DNA from: Salinimicrobium xinjiangense DSM 19287
GTDB lineage: Bacteria; Bacteroidota; Bacteroidia; Flavobacteriales; Flavobacteriaceae
Assembly (NCBI RefSeq): GCF_000423585.1
Contig: NZ_AUIG01000002.1
Coordinates: 186,001 to 250,000 of the forward strand
Reading direction: 5' to 3'
DNA length: 64,000 nucleotides
Numbering within the stretch: position 1 is the first letter of the stretch; every line of letters begins with the position of its first letter. A model generated the notes under the pieces. The model saw only the letters and a program-made list of their open reading frames with translations, was not told the origin of the DNA and searched no databases. Below are positions 34,079 to 43,148 of this stretch, piece by piece. The translations under genes were made by a program, and so were the position numbers.

Positions 34079-35863
34079 TTACTGTAAATATATTATTTTT
34101 TCTCCGGGGCTTATGTTGTCATGGTAATGGAATGGCCTTTTATGACCTTCAGGATTTACAATAAGTAAAGGGAGAATGTCTTTCTCGAGTTCCTTCTGGT
34201 CTTTTACCCATTTGCGGGTGGAAAGCTCTTCTTCTATGGTCACTACTTTTTCCTCGACCTGTCCCTGACTAATTTTATATGTCCAGGGATCAAGTTTGGT
34301 TTTGGTGGCAAACATAGATGAAGCATCGATCCGGTCCAGCATGTCCACGCCGGCACCCGATTCTTTTGGATCCATCAAAATGATCTTGTTAGGAACATAA
34401 AAAGAATCATTTGCCAATTGTGCAGCCAAAAGGTTTATTTCGCTATTGGCGGTAAGAGCTATAAAAGTTCCTTTATCAATGGCTTTTGCTTTTTCCATGG
34501 TTTCTTCTTTTAGAATATTACCCAATATTCCTTCCAGTCCTTCTTTTTTAACAAGATCAATCATATCACGGTTGGAATCCACAATCGTAACTTCATTTTC
34601 TTCTTTAAGATGTTTGGCAAGGTATATCCCCAGGGGATTGGCTCCAAGGATGAGAAAACCTTTACGGGATTCCTGATGTATAAGTTCTCCCCTGTTTCTA
34701 AGCCAGTTGGTTGTCCAGGTGAGAAATAAAGGTACTGTAAGAGTGGTAAAGATGGCCATAAATACCAGAATTGAAAAGATTTCAGGAGAAATGATGCCCA
34801 TTTCCAACCCAATACCGGCAATAATTATTTCTACAGCACCTCTTCCATTCATCCCGGTTCCTACTGTGATCCCTTCCCTCCATCCATAACCACTGGGGAG
34901 GTAAAAAAGAGCAGTCCCTCCAATCTTACCCACCATTGCCACCACAGTAACTGCGATCAACATCAGGAGATCTGTCTGAAAAATTTCAAGGGTAACGTTG
35001 AATCCGGCAGAAACAAAGAATATTGGTGCAAGGAAGCCAATAGAAACATCATGGAATATGTCGTTGATCTCTTTTGATATTTGTCTGTTAAATACTCCAT
35101 CCCTGATAAATAATCCCGCCATAAAAGCTCCAAGTATGCTGTGTAAGCCTGCCAGTTCTGCCAGTTCTGCAAATCCAAAAACAATTATGAGGATGAGTGT
35201 AAAGTGAAGAGTCCTGTCCTTTATTTTACCACGGCTGAGAAGTTTTCCCAGTAAAGGAAGCAGATATATTCCCGCAAGGGCTGTAAGGATAAAGAAGAGA
35301 ATGGCTTTTCCTGCCACCCAGATAATTCCCAGGGTATCGATATTTCCTGCATCGACGAAGCTCATCATACCCGCAAAAATGATAAGAGCCAGAGTATCAG
35401 AAATCAGAGCTCCTGCCATAAGTACATATGCGATTCGGGTATTGAGTAACTTGAGATCAACCAGGATCCGGCTTTTGGTAGCCAGAGAGGTAACCCCCAC
35501 AGCTATAGCCACGAAAATGGCTGCCATTTGGGTCCCGCCAAAATAAATGATCGTATAATATCCCAGAGCAAAAGGAACAATAAATCCACCTATCGCAGCA
35601 AGCAGACCGGGCCAGGAGGCTTTTCCAAGATCCCTGAAATTGATCTCCATTCCAATGTATACCATTAGAAGTATGATCCCAACCTCGGCCAGTACACTTA
35701 TCATTTCGGAAGTCTCCAGCAATCCCAACAGTGCAGGGCCAAGAATGATCCCTATTACAAGTTCTCCCAGTATAGCGGGATATCCCATTCTTTTTGCGGC
35801 AGCACCTCCAACCCATGCTCCTACCAGAATGATAAGTAAATTGAGAATGTTGAATTCTTCCAT
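34079..35863 (-). CDS. CPA2-type cation:proton antiporter with C-terminal TrkA-N (RCK) domain
   Basis: A 594-residue protein: about 12-13 transmembrane helices, then a NAD-binding RCK domain starting near residue 403 (FLILGANPLGIYLAKHL) and a further TrkA-C-like tail. It exchanges K+ or Na+ for H+, with nucleotide sensing by the RCK domain (KefB/C-like layout). The start MEEFNILN at 35863 is preferred; in-frame ATGs at 35911 and the frame start at 35920 would add residues with no membrane sense. It leads the operon with the MBL, S8 and M1 genes and is divergent from a second antiporter. Confidence 0.88.
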   Translation of the reverse strand: MEEFNILNLLIILVGAWVGGAAAKRMGYPAILGELVIGIILGPALLGLLETSEMISVLAEVGIILLMVYIGMEINFRDLGKASWPGLLAAIGGFIVPFALGYYTIIYFGGTQMAAIFVAIAVGVTSLATKSRILVDLKLLNTRIAYVLMAGALISDTLALIIFAGMMSFVDAGNIDTLGIIWVAGKAILFFILTALAGIYLLPLLGKLLSRGKIKDRTLHFTLILIIVFGFAELAELAGLHSILGAFMAGLFIRDGVFNRQISKEINDIFHDVSIGFLAPIFFVSAGFNVTLEIFQTDLLMLIAVTVVAMVGKIGGTALFYLPSGYGWREGITVGTGMNGRGAVEIIIAGIGLEMGIISPEIFSILVFMAIFTTLTVPLFLTWTTNWLRNRGELIHQESRKGFLILGANPLGIYLAKHLKEENEVTIVDSNRDMIDLVKKEGLEGILGNILKEETMEKAKAIDKGTFIALTANSEINLLAAQLANDSFYVPNKIILMDPKESGAGVDMLDRIDASSMFATKTKLDPWTYKISQGQVEEKVVTIEEELSTRKWVKDQKELEKDILPLLIVNPEGHKRPFHYHDNISPGEKIIYLQ

Positions 35864-35989
35864 AGAAAGTGTTTTTATTAGAAATTGACCTTTTAAAATT
35901 ACCGGGCTCATATTTGGCAATTCGTAAGGGCGGAGAAATTAGAAAATTTTTATAATATCATGTTCTTATTGAAGCGAACATTTTCACAA

Positions 35990-36023
35990 AAATCCCTTAA
36001 AAATAGCATTTTTTGAAGGATTT
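35990..36023. repeat. Imperfect hairpin with core AAAAATAGCATTTTTT in a divergent promoter region
   Basis: Outer arms AAATCC (35990-35995) and GGATTT (36018-36023) surround a variant of the recurring core (35999-36014). It lies between two divergent antiporter genes, where a terminator has no obvious purpose. Confidence 0.5.
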
Positions 36024-36077
36024 CTGTTTTTCACTGAGAATATCTGTTATTTTTATTTTTTTAACAACAAAGTACCA

Positions 36078-38105
36078 ATGGAAGAATTTCTGGAAATAGT
36101 TAAGCATGAATTTGAACTGCCACTAACCAACCCGGTGCTGGTATTTTCCCTTATATTATTGATTATTTTGATTTCCCCAATTGTATTGAGGAGATTGAAT
36201 ATTCCGGGAATTATTATTCTCATTGTGTCGGGAATCCTAATTGGACCCTTTGGGATAGGTATCCTGGAACAGAATTCTGCCATTGATCTTTTCTCTACAA
36301 TCGGTTTATTATACATCATGTTTATTGCGGGTCTTGAGCTCGATATGAATCAGTTTAAAGCTAACCGGAACAAGAGTTTTCTGTTTGGATTCTTTACCTT
36401 TATCATTCCCCTGGGAATAGGATTCCCTGTATGCTATTATCTTCTTAACTACGATTTCAACGCGAGCTTTTTAACAGCGAGTATGTTCGCAACACATACC
36501 TTGCTTACTTATCCTATTGTGAGTAAACTCAAAGTTTCAAAAAACGAGGCTGTAGCAATCACTGTAGGGGGAACCATTCTCACAGATACTGCTGTGCTTA
36601 TTGTACTTGCCGTGATAATGGGGAATCATGAAGGTACTCTTGATGCTGCCTTTTGGCAAAGACTGGTGATTTCTTTAACTATATTTTCAGCCATATTGTT
36701 CCTTCTGGTTCCAAGAATTGCAAAGTGGTTTTTTACCAAAATGGAAAATGAAAAGCACTCTCATTATATTTTCGTTCTTACCGTAGTTTTTATTGCTGCT
36801 TTTCTGGCAGAGTTGGCTGGAGTAGAGCCTATCATTGGGGCTTTCCTTGCAGGACTTGCCCTAAACAGGTTGATCCCACATTCTTCAGCTTTAATGAACC
36901 GGATTGAATTTATAGGAAATGCGCTGTTCATTCCTTTCTTCCTCATCAGTGTAGGAATGCTTGTGGATGTAAGTGTAATTTTCAGCGGACCCACAGCGCT
37001 AATAGTAGCCGCGACATTAAGTGTGGTAGCTGTATTAGGAAAATGGCTGGCCTCATTCTTCACACAACTTACTTTTAAATATTCAGCCGCTCAGCGAAAA
37101 GTGATCTTTGGATTAAGCAGTGGTCACGCTGCGGCTACTCTTGCCGTGATCATCGTAGGATTCAATGCGGGGATCATTGATGAAAATATTCTTAATGGAA
37201 CCATTATCCTTATTCTGGTAACATCCATTGTAGCTACCCTTGCGACCCAAAGAGCAGCAACAAAATTAAAGGCCGAAATTGAAAAGAACCTTTCTTCTGA
37301 GGTTAAGAACAGCGATTCTTTTAAAAATGAAACGATCCTTCTGCCAATAGCAAATATTCTCAATTTTGATAAGCTCCTGGAGTTTGCCATTTTAGTAAAG
37401 GATAAAAACTCACCCAATCCAATATCTATTCTCTCTGTAGTACCTAATAATGCTGAAGCTGAAATCAATGTAGCACGGGCCACTAATAAACTGGAGGAGT
37501 TTGTGACACAGGCATCTGCTGCTGAAGCTGAAGTCACTATTCATGCAACTATTGATCATAATGTTGCACAGGGAATTGCAAGAAAAGCCAGGGAAATCAT
37601 TGCCGATCTGGTCATTTTTGGATGGCCTTCAGAAAAAGGACTCATGGATAAATTGATTGGGAAAAAGATGGAGCGGATTATAGCGGCCAATGATAAAACC
37701 TCATTTATTACCCATTTTGGACAACCTTTGGCTACACATAAAAGAATTTTTGTAGTTGCTCCCGCCTTAGCCGAAGAGGAAGCCGGATTTATACTTTGGC
37801 TTAAAAAGATTGATTTACTTTCTAAAGAGCTCAGTGTTCCCGTCGTTATTAACTGTAATGAAACCACAGAACAGGCCATTAAAAAAGAGTTGAAAACTTT
37901 AAAAACTGATACTCCTGTTTCCTTTAAAAGCTTTACTGACTGGCAGGATTTCCTTATCCTTGGCAGGGATATGCGGGAGGAAGATATCATAGTTCTGGTC
38001 TCTGCCAGAAAAGGATCTAAATCTTTTCAAAATGTGTTGCCCTCAATTCCTGCCAAGCTTGAAAAATACTTTTTCGATAAAAGCAGGATCATCATTTACC
38101 CTTAA
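36078..38105 (+). CDS. CPA2-type cation:proton antiporter with C-terminal universal-stress-protein domains
   Basis: A 675-residue protein: about 12 transmembrane helices to about residue 395, then a cytosolic region of about 280 residues resembling tandem UspA domains (ETILLPIANILNFDKLLEF...; RIFVVAPALAEEE). UspA domains may bind ATP/AMP or c-di-AMP, so this would be an antiporter with a nucleotide-sensing tail different from that of its neighbour. It is divergent from the RCK antiporter and followed 93 bp later by a third antiporter. Confidence 0.88.
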   Translation: MEEFLEIVKHEFELPLTNPVLVFSLILLIILISPIVLRRLNIPGIIILIVSGILIGPFGIGILEQNSAIDLFSTIGLLYIMFIAGLELDMNQFKANRNKSFLFGFFTFIIPLGIGFPVCYYLLNYDFNASFLTASMFATHTLLTYPIVSKLKVSKNEAVAITVGGTILTDTAVLIVLAVIMGNHEGTLDAAFWQRLVISLTIFSAILFLLVPRIAKWFFTKMENEKHSHYIFVLTVVFIAAFLAELAGVEPIIGAFLAGLALNRLIPHSSALMNRIEFIGNALFIPFFLISVGMLVDVSVIFSGPTALIVAATLSVVAVLGKWLASFFTQLTFKYSAAQRKVIFGLSSGHAAATLAVIIVGFNAGIIDENILNGTIILILVTSIVATLATQRAATKLKAEIEKNLSSEVKNSDSFKNETILLPIANILNFDKLLEFAILVKDKNSPNPISILSVVPNNAEAEINVARATNKLEEFVTQASAAEAEVTIHATIDHNVAQGIARKAREIIADLVIFGWPSEKGLMDKLIGKKMERIIAANDKTSFITHFGQPLATHKRIFVVAPALAEEEAGFILWLKKIDLLSKELSVPVVINCNETTEQAIKKELKTLKTDTPVSFKSFTDWQDFLILGRDMREEDIIVLVSARKGSKSFQNVLPSIPAKLEKYFFDKSRIIIYP

Positions 38106-38154
38106 ACAGGCATATAGCTTTCCCTTCAATAAGTTTTTAGTAATTTAAGCCCCT

Positions 38155-38174
38155 ACAGCAGGAGTAGCTGCTGT
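38155..38174. promoter_or_regulatory. Inverted repeat in the leader of the third antiporter gene
   Basis: Perfect 7-bp arms ACAGCAG / CTGCTGT with a six-base loop, 25 bp before the ATG at 38199. No T-run follows, so it is more likely an operator or mRNA hairpin than a terminator. Confidence 0.35.
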
Positions 38175-38198
38175 CAATAATAGCTTAAATAATAAAAT

Positions 38199-40100
38199 AT
38201 GCTTGAATTAGCCGGGTTGGTAATCTTAGGGATCCTTGCCCAGTGGGTGGCATGGAAAACAAAGACTCCTGCGATCCTTCCCCTTATTTTAATCGGTTTA
38301 CTGGTGGGTCCAATTTCCACCCTCCTCACCAGTGACGGCTCTAAATGGCTTGAACCTATCTGGAACGGAGAAGCAGGGATTTTCCCCGGGGAAAGCCTCT
38401 TCTATTTTGTTTCCCTTGCAATTGCAATTATACTTTTTGAAGGCGGTTTGACCCTTCGCAAAAGCGAAGTAGGAAATATAGGTCCTGTAATTGTAAAATT
38501 GATTAGTGTGGGAGTAGTGGTAACCTTTTTTGGAGCCGGTCTCGCTGCTCATTTCATATATGGGTTTTCATGGCAAATTTCTTTTTTGTTCTCTTCACTT
38601 ATAATAGTTACAGGGCCTACAGTGATTTCTCCTATTCTGCGAAATATTCCCCTCAAAAAACATGTGTCCTCAATCCTCAAATGGGAGGGCATTTTAATTG
38701 ATCCAATAGGAGCATTAATTGCCGTTTTGATGTACGAATTCATTATGGTAGAAGGTGGTCAGGATTTTACCCGTACGGCACTAACAGAATTTGGTAAGAT
38801 CCTCCTATTTGGTTTCACCTTCGGATTTACCTTTGCTCATATCCTGGCACAGTTAATTAAGCGGAATTTTATCCCTCATTACCTGTTGAATGTCTTTATA
38901 CTTGCTACAGTATTAGGGGTATTTGTTCTTGCCGATATATTTGCGCATGAAAGCGGACTTTTGGCTGTAGTGGTTATGGGAATGGTTATGGGTAATCAAA
39001 ACCTTCCCAATATCAAGGAGCTGTTATATTTCAAGGAATCCCTGAGTGTATTGTTGATCTCCATTCTCTTCATTCTGTTAGCAGCAAATATCGAGTACAG
39101 TGAATTGATGTTAATCTATAACTGGAAAGCCTTGTTATTGTTCGGAGTGGTAATGCTGGTTGTGCGACCTCTGGGAGTGATTTTGAGCTCAATTAATTCA
39201 GGTTTGAAGTGGAATGAAAAACTGTTCATAAGCTGGGTGGGCCCAAGAGGTATAGTGGCAGCAGGAATTGCCTCTCTCTTCGGATTAAAGCTGGTGCGCG
39301 AAGGAGTTCCCGGTGCTGAATTCATCACGCCGCTGGTGTTCATGATCGTGCTGTTCTCAGTATTACTTAACGCCACCACCGCCCGTATCTTTGCCCGACT
39401 CGTAGGAGTGTTCATAAAAAATGCTGAAGGTATTCTCATTATTGGCGCCTCTTCCAGCTCCCGGCTCATTGGGAAATACCTTCACGAAAACGGAAGACAT
39501 GTTGTGCTAGTGGATAATAACTCAGATAATGTTCACAAGGCAAAGGATTTGGGTCTGGAAGCTATTGAAGGAAGTGTATATCAGGATGATCTCATGAACA
39601 ATATTGAGCTAAATGACATAGGCTATCTCATGGCCATGACCGGAAACAGCGATATTAACAAGACTGCGATTACGAAGTTCCAAAGCCAGTTTGGAGAGAA
39701 GGGAGCTTTTAGGCTTATCTCTTCAGATGAGATGAATGATCCTGAAATAAATCCTGCCGAAGGTCTGTTCTCCCATACAGACGACTATATAAAACTTACT
39801 GAAGTTGCCCGTAAGTTTGCCGAAATTCACGAGACCAGGCTTAACAGCAGGGAACATTATCAGGGCTTACTGGAGATATCCAAAACAGATCCCGAGATCA
39901 TTCCCCTGTTCGTAAAATCCCCCGATGGAAATTTAAGGATCATTCCTTCTCACAGTGCAGAAGTGCAGATCTCTGATGGCTCCAAACTGGTGTATCTTGG
40001 AAAGAAGATCACCAAAGAAATTAATAAAGGGGAAACTCAGGAAAATTACGATGAGGCAGTGGAGGCTCTTGAACCGGAAAAGGAAGACCAGAAGCACTAG
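38199..40100 (+). CDS. CPA1/NhaP-like cation:proton antiporter with TrkA-N domain
   Basis: A 633-residue protein: about 12-13 transmembrane helices, the NhaP-like motif FEGGLTLRKSE, GPTVISPIL and SWVGPRGIVAAG, then an RCK/TrkA-N domain starting near residue 410 (ILIIGASSSSRLIGKYL) and a charged acidic tail. It probably swaps Na+ or K+ for H+ under NAD(H) control. It is the third antiporter within 6 kb, from a different subfamily than the two CPA2 genes beside it. Convergent with lepA. Confidence 0.88.
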   Translation: MLELAGLVILGILAQWVAWKTKTPAILPLILIGLLVGPISTLLTSDGSKWLEPIWNGEAGIFPGESLFYFVSLAIAIILFEGGLTLRKSEVGNIGPVIVKLISVGVVVTFFGAGLAAHFIYGFSWQISFLFSSLIIVTGPTVISPILRNIPLKKHVSSILKWEGILIDPIGALIAVLMYEFIMVEGGQDFTRTALTEFGKILLFGFTFGFTFAHILAQLIKRNFIPHYLLNVFILATVLGVFVLADIFAHESGLLAVVVMGMVMGNQNLPNIKELLYFKESLSVLLISILFILLAANIEYSELMLIYNWKALLLFGVVMLVVRPLGVILSSINSGLKWNEKLFISWVGPRGIVAAGIASLFGLKLVREGVPGAEFITPLVFMIVLFSVLLNATTARIFARLVGVFIKNAEGILIIGASSSSRLIGKYLHENGRHVVLVDNNSDNVHKAKDLGLEAIEGSVYQDDLMNNIELNDIGYLMAMTGNSDINKTAITKFQSQFGEKGAFRLISSDEMNDPEINPAEGLFSHTDDYIKLTEVARKFAEIHETRLNSREHYQGLLEISKTDPEIIPLFVKSPDGNLRIIPSHSAEVQISDGSKLVYLGKKITKEINKGETQENYDEAVEALEPEKEDQKH

Positions 40101-40110
40101 AGAAGCTATA

Positions 40111-40157
40111 AACTAAAACACCTCTCAAAAATATCATTTTTGAGAGGTGTTTTAGTT
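40111..40157. terminator. Very strong bidirectional terminator, 22-bp perfect stem
   Basis: Arms 40111-40132 and 40136-40157 are perfectly complementary around a three-base loop ATC. The stem ends in AACTAAAA / TTTTAGTT, giving T-rich 3' sides on both strands. The inner core AAAAATATCATTTTT is a variant of the recurring palindrome. It separates the convergent antiporter and lepA genes. Confidence 0.85.
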
Positions 40158-40188
40158 ATAAAAGCCGTGACTCTTGCTTCCTAAAAGA

Positions 40189-41985
40189 TTAGTCGTTCAG
40201 TTTTAATACCGCCATAAATGCTTCCTGCGGAATCTCTACGTTTCCTACCTGGCGCATTCTCTTTTTACCTTTTTTCTGCTTTTCAAGCAGCTTTCTCTTA
40301 CGGGAAATATCTCCTCCGTAACATTTTGCGGTAACATCTTTACGAAGTGCTTTTACCGTCTCCCTGGCGATGATCTTCGCTCCAATTGCAGCCTGGATAG
40401 GAATATCGAATTGCTGTCTGGGGATCAATTCCTTCAGCTTTTCACACATCTTCTTTCCAATGTCATAGGCGTTATCGACGTGTAAGAGGGCAGAAAGTGC
40501 ATCTACCACGTTACCGTTCAGCAGCACGTCTACTTTTACAAGTTTAGAAGCACGCATTCCAATAGGGGAGTAGTCAAAGGATGCATAACCTTTAGAAACT
40601 GTTTTCAGACGGTCGTAGAAATCAAAAACGATCTCTGCAAGCGGCATGTCAAATGAAAGTTCAACACGGTCTGTAGTTAAGTAAGTCTGATTAGTGATCT
40701 GTCCGCGTTTTTCGATACAGAGAGACATCACCGGACCTACAAAGTCAGATTTTGTAATGATAGAAGCTTTGATATATGGCTCTTCAACCCTATCAAGGCT
40801 CGAAGGCTCGGGTAGGTCTGAAGGATTATTTACCAGGATCACCTGGTCTTTGTTTTTATGGGTATAGGCGTGGTAGGAAACGTTAGGTACCGTTGTAATC
40901 ACGGTCATATCGAATTCTCTTTCCAAACGCTCCTGAATGATCTCCAGGTGCAACATTCCCAGAAATCCGCAGCGGAAACCAAATCCAAGAGCGGCAGAAC
41001 TTTCCGGAATGAAGACCAGCGAAGCATCATTAAGCTGCAGCTTTTCCATGGAAGAACGCAGATCTTCGTAATCTTCGGTATCTACAGGATAAATTCCGGC
41101 GAAAACCATGGGTTTTACATCCTCAAAACCGGGTACAGCTTCGGTAGTTGGATTTTTGGCATCGGTAATAGTATCACCCACCTTTACTTCCTTGGCTTCT
41201 TTTATTCCGGTGATGAGGTAACCCACATCTCCGGTTTTGATCTCCTGCCTTGGAAATTGTTTCAGCCTTAAAGTGCCAACTTCATCGGCAAAATAATTCT
41301 TATCTGTAGCTACGAATTTGATGTTCTGACCTTTTTTAATGGAACCATTGATCACGCGGAAATAAGTCTCCACTCCGCGGAAAGGGTTGTATACAGAATC
41401 AAAGATCAGTGCTCTTAAAGGAGCATCCACTTTCCCGCTTGGCGGCGGAATTCTTTCAATTATAGCCGCAAGGATCTCATCTATCCCAAGTCCTGTCTTG
41501 GCGCTTGCCGGAATAACATCTGAAGCATCACAGCCTAAAAGGTCCACAATATCATCTGTAACTTCTTCGGGATTTGCGCTTGGCAAATCCACCTTGTTTA
41601 ATACCGGAATGATCTCAAGGTCATTTTCCAGCGCAAGGTAAAGATTGGAAATCGTCTGTGCCTGTATACTTTGAGCGGCATCAACCACCAGTAAAGCGCC
41701 TTCACAGGCAGCAATGGAACGCGAGACCTCATAAGAGAAATCCACGTGTCCCGGAGTGTCGATAAGGTTCAGAATATATTGCTCTCCCTTGTAGGTATAA
41801 TCCATTTGAATCGCATGGCTCTTGATGGTAATACCTCTTTCCCGCTCCAAATCCATACTGTCCAGCAGCTGTTCCTGCTTCTCACGATCTGTGACAGATC
41901 CTGTGGCGTCAAGCAGCCTGTCGGCCAGAGTGCTTTTTCCGTGGTCAATATGGGCAATGATGCAAAAATTCCGAATGTTCTTCAT
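40189..41985 (-). CDS. lepA: Elongation factor 4 (LepA), translational GTPase
   Basis: A 598-residue protein of normal length. G1 is [15 protein letters not shown]3 DTPGHVDF, G4 NKVDLPSA; the C-terminal LepA-specific domain ends with [18 protein letters not shown]. It binds ribosomes and helps biogenesis or rescue of stalled translocation. Monocistronic, with a TATATTTG promoter and a perfect hairpin in the roughly 50-nt leader. Confidence 0.96.
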   Translation of the reverse strand: MKNIRNFCIIAHIDHGKSTLADRLLDATGSVTDREKQEQLLDSMDLERERGITIKSHAIQMDYTYKGEQYILNLIDTPGHVDFSYEVSRSIAACEGALLVVDAAQSIQAQTISNLYLALENDLEIIPVLNKVDLPSANPEEVTDDIVDLLGCDASDVIPASAKTGLGIDEILAAIIERIPPPSGKVDAPLRALIFDSVYNPFRGVETYFRVINGSIKKGQNIKFVATDKNYFADEVGTLRLKQFPRQEIKTGDVGYLITGIKEAKEVKVGDTITDAKNPTTEAVPGFEDVKPMVFAGIYPVDTEDYEDLRSSMEKLQLNDASLVFIPESSAALGFGFRCGFLGMLHLEIIQERLEREFDMTVITTVPNVSYHAYTHKNKDQVILVNNPSDLPEPSSLDRVEEPYIKASIITKSDFVGPVMSLCIEKRGQITNQTYLTTDRVELSFDMPLAEIVFDFYDRLKTVSKGYASFDYSPIGMRASKLVKVDVLLNGNVVDALSALLHVDNAYDIGKKMCEKLKELIPRQQFDIPIQAAIGAKIIARETVKALRKDVTAKCYGGDISRKRKLLEKQKKGKKRMRQVGNVEIPQEAFMAVLKLND

Positions 41986-42000
41986 GTGTCAGTTTCAAGG

Positions 42001-42021
42001 GTATTTTGCCCGGCAAAATAC
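42001..42021 (-). promoter_or_regulatory. Hairpin in the lepA 5' leader
   Basis: Perfect 10-bp arms GTATTTTGCC / GGCAAAATAC with a one-base centre. It lies between the predicted transcription start (near 42035) and the lepA ATG at 41985. No T-run follows; it could be a translation-control stem or a protein-binding palindrome. Confidence 0.5.
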
Positions 42022-42038
42022 TTTCTGTTTAAAAGATA

Positions 42039-42046
42039 CAAATATA
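42039..42046 (-). promoter_or_regulatory. -7 promoter element TATATTTG for lepA
   Basis: An exact TAnnTTTG on the minus strand, 54 nt before the lepA ATG. The other side of this 294-bp spacer (42050-42279) is AT-rich and shows no exact element for the ROK kinase gene. Confidence 0.5.
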
Positions 42047-42252
42047 GTTTTTTAAAAAGCTCAAAAGAAAATTTTAATCAGATGCCTCAGTTTGAAAACC
42101 CGATGCATTACTGCCGTTTCCATGTTTATAACTTCTATAAAAAAATTATAGAAGTATTTGCATAAAATAAAAAAATAAAACTACTTTGTATATCTTCCGA
42201 TCATATTTGAGAAAAATGGAGTGCAGAACAGGAATGGACGGGGAGAAACACC

Positions 42253-42267
42253 ACAGCTAATAGCTGT
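42253..42267. promoter_or_regulatory. 15-bp palindrome upstream of the salvage operon
   Basis: ACAGCTA-A-TAGCTGT, a perfect 7-bp inverted repeat ending 12 bp before the ROK kinase ATG. Candidate operator or leader hairpin for the 42-51 kb operon. Confidence 0.35.
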
Positions 42268-42279
42268 AAATCCTCATAT

Positions 42280-43140
42280 ATGAACAAAAAAGTAGTAGGT
42301 GTAGACATAGGGGCGACCAAGACTCGAATTGGAATCGTTCTGGATGCACAAGTGATCAGGGAGACCGAATTCCCCACCTCTTCCGAGGCTTCAAAGCAAC
42401 AGATACTGGATGAATTAACTGCCGGAATAGAAGAACTGGCAGGAACAGATTTTATTGGGATTGGGATTGGAGTCCCCGGGCTCATTGATGAGGAGAATGG
42501 AATTCTCTTTGACCTGCTCAACATTCCAGCTTTAAAAGAAGTCCGCCTAAAAGAACATTTAGAGCAACATTTTGGTAAACCTGTTCGCACAACCAATGAC
42601 GCAAACGTTTTTGCTGTTGGGGAAAAAATGTTTGGAGAGGGGAAAAACTTCAGAAACCTGGTAGGAATTACTCTGGGAACAGGTTTTGGATGTGGTATTA
42701 TTGTACATGACAGACTTTATTCGGGAGCTTTTTCCAGTGCGGGAGAATTCGGCAATTTGCAATACCTTGACAAGACCATTGAAGATTATTGCAGCGGTAA
42801 ATTTTTCCAGCAACGCGGGATGAAAGGCAGCGATGTATTCGAACAGGCAAAGCAGGGAAATGAAGCAGCTTTAGAACTTTTTAAGGAATATGGAGTTCAT
42901 TTGGGAAATGCCATTAAACTTATAGTGAACATTCTCTCGCCCCAGGCCATTCTTTTAGGAGGGTCCATAAGTGAGGCTTTCGAGTTTTTCGAAGAATCAA
43001 TGCAAGATACTATGGACAGCTTTCCTTTTAAAAAAGTGAGAGAGCAGCTCATTATCGAATCTTCCAATACACCCAATATTGCCTTGCTGGGAGCCGCAGC
43101 CCTTATTTTGGCTGATCAACCTGAGCTGGCAAATTTTTAA
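42280..43140 (+). CDS. ROK family sugar kinase
   Basis: A 286-residue protein. The phosphate motif VGVDIGATKTRIG is at residues 6-18, and catalytic Asp107 is in TTNDANV. LGTGFGCGI follows. The usual ROK zinc motif CxCGxxGCxE is absent; in its place is YLDKTIEDYCSG, a form I recall from other Bacteroidota ROK kinases. No HTH, so it is an enzyme and not a repressor. It leads the salvage operon and is the best candidate to phosphorylate GlcNAc and/or MurNAc at C6 to supply MurQ. Glucose kinase is an alternative. The MFS gene follows after 8 bp. Confidence 0.88.
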   Translation: MNKKVVGVDIGATKTRIGIVLDAQVIRETEFPTSSEASKQQILDELTAGIEELAGTDFIGIGIGVPGLIDEENGILFDLLNIPALKEVRLKEHLEQHFGKPVRTTNDANVFAVGEKMFGEGKNFRNLVGITLGTGFGCGIIVHDRLYSGAFSSAGEFGNLQYLDKTIEDYCSGKFFQQRGMKGSDVFEQAKQGNEAALELFKEYGVHLGNAIKLIVNILSPQAILLGGSISEAFEFFEESMQDTMDSFPFKKVREQLIIESSNTPNIALLGAAALILADQPELANF

Positions 43141-43148
43141 ACTACAAA

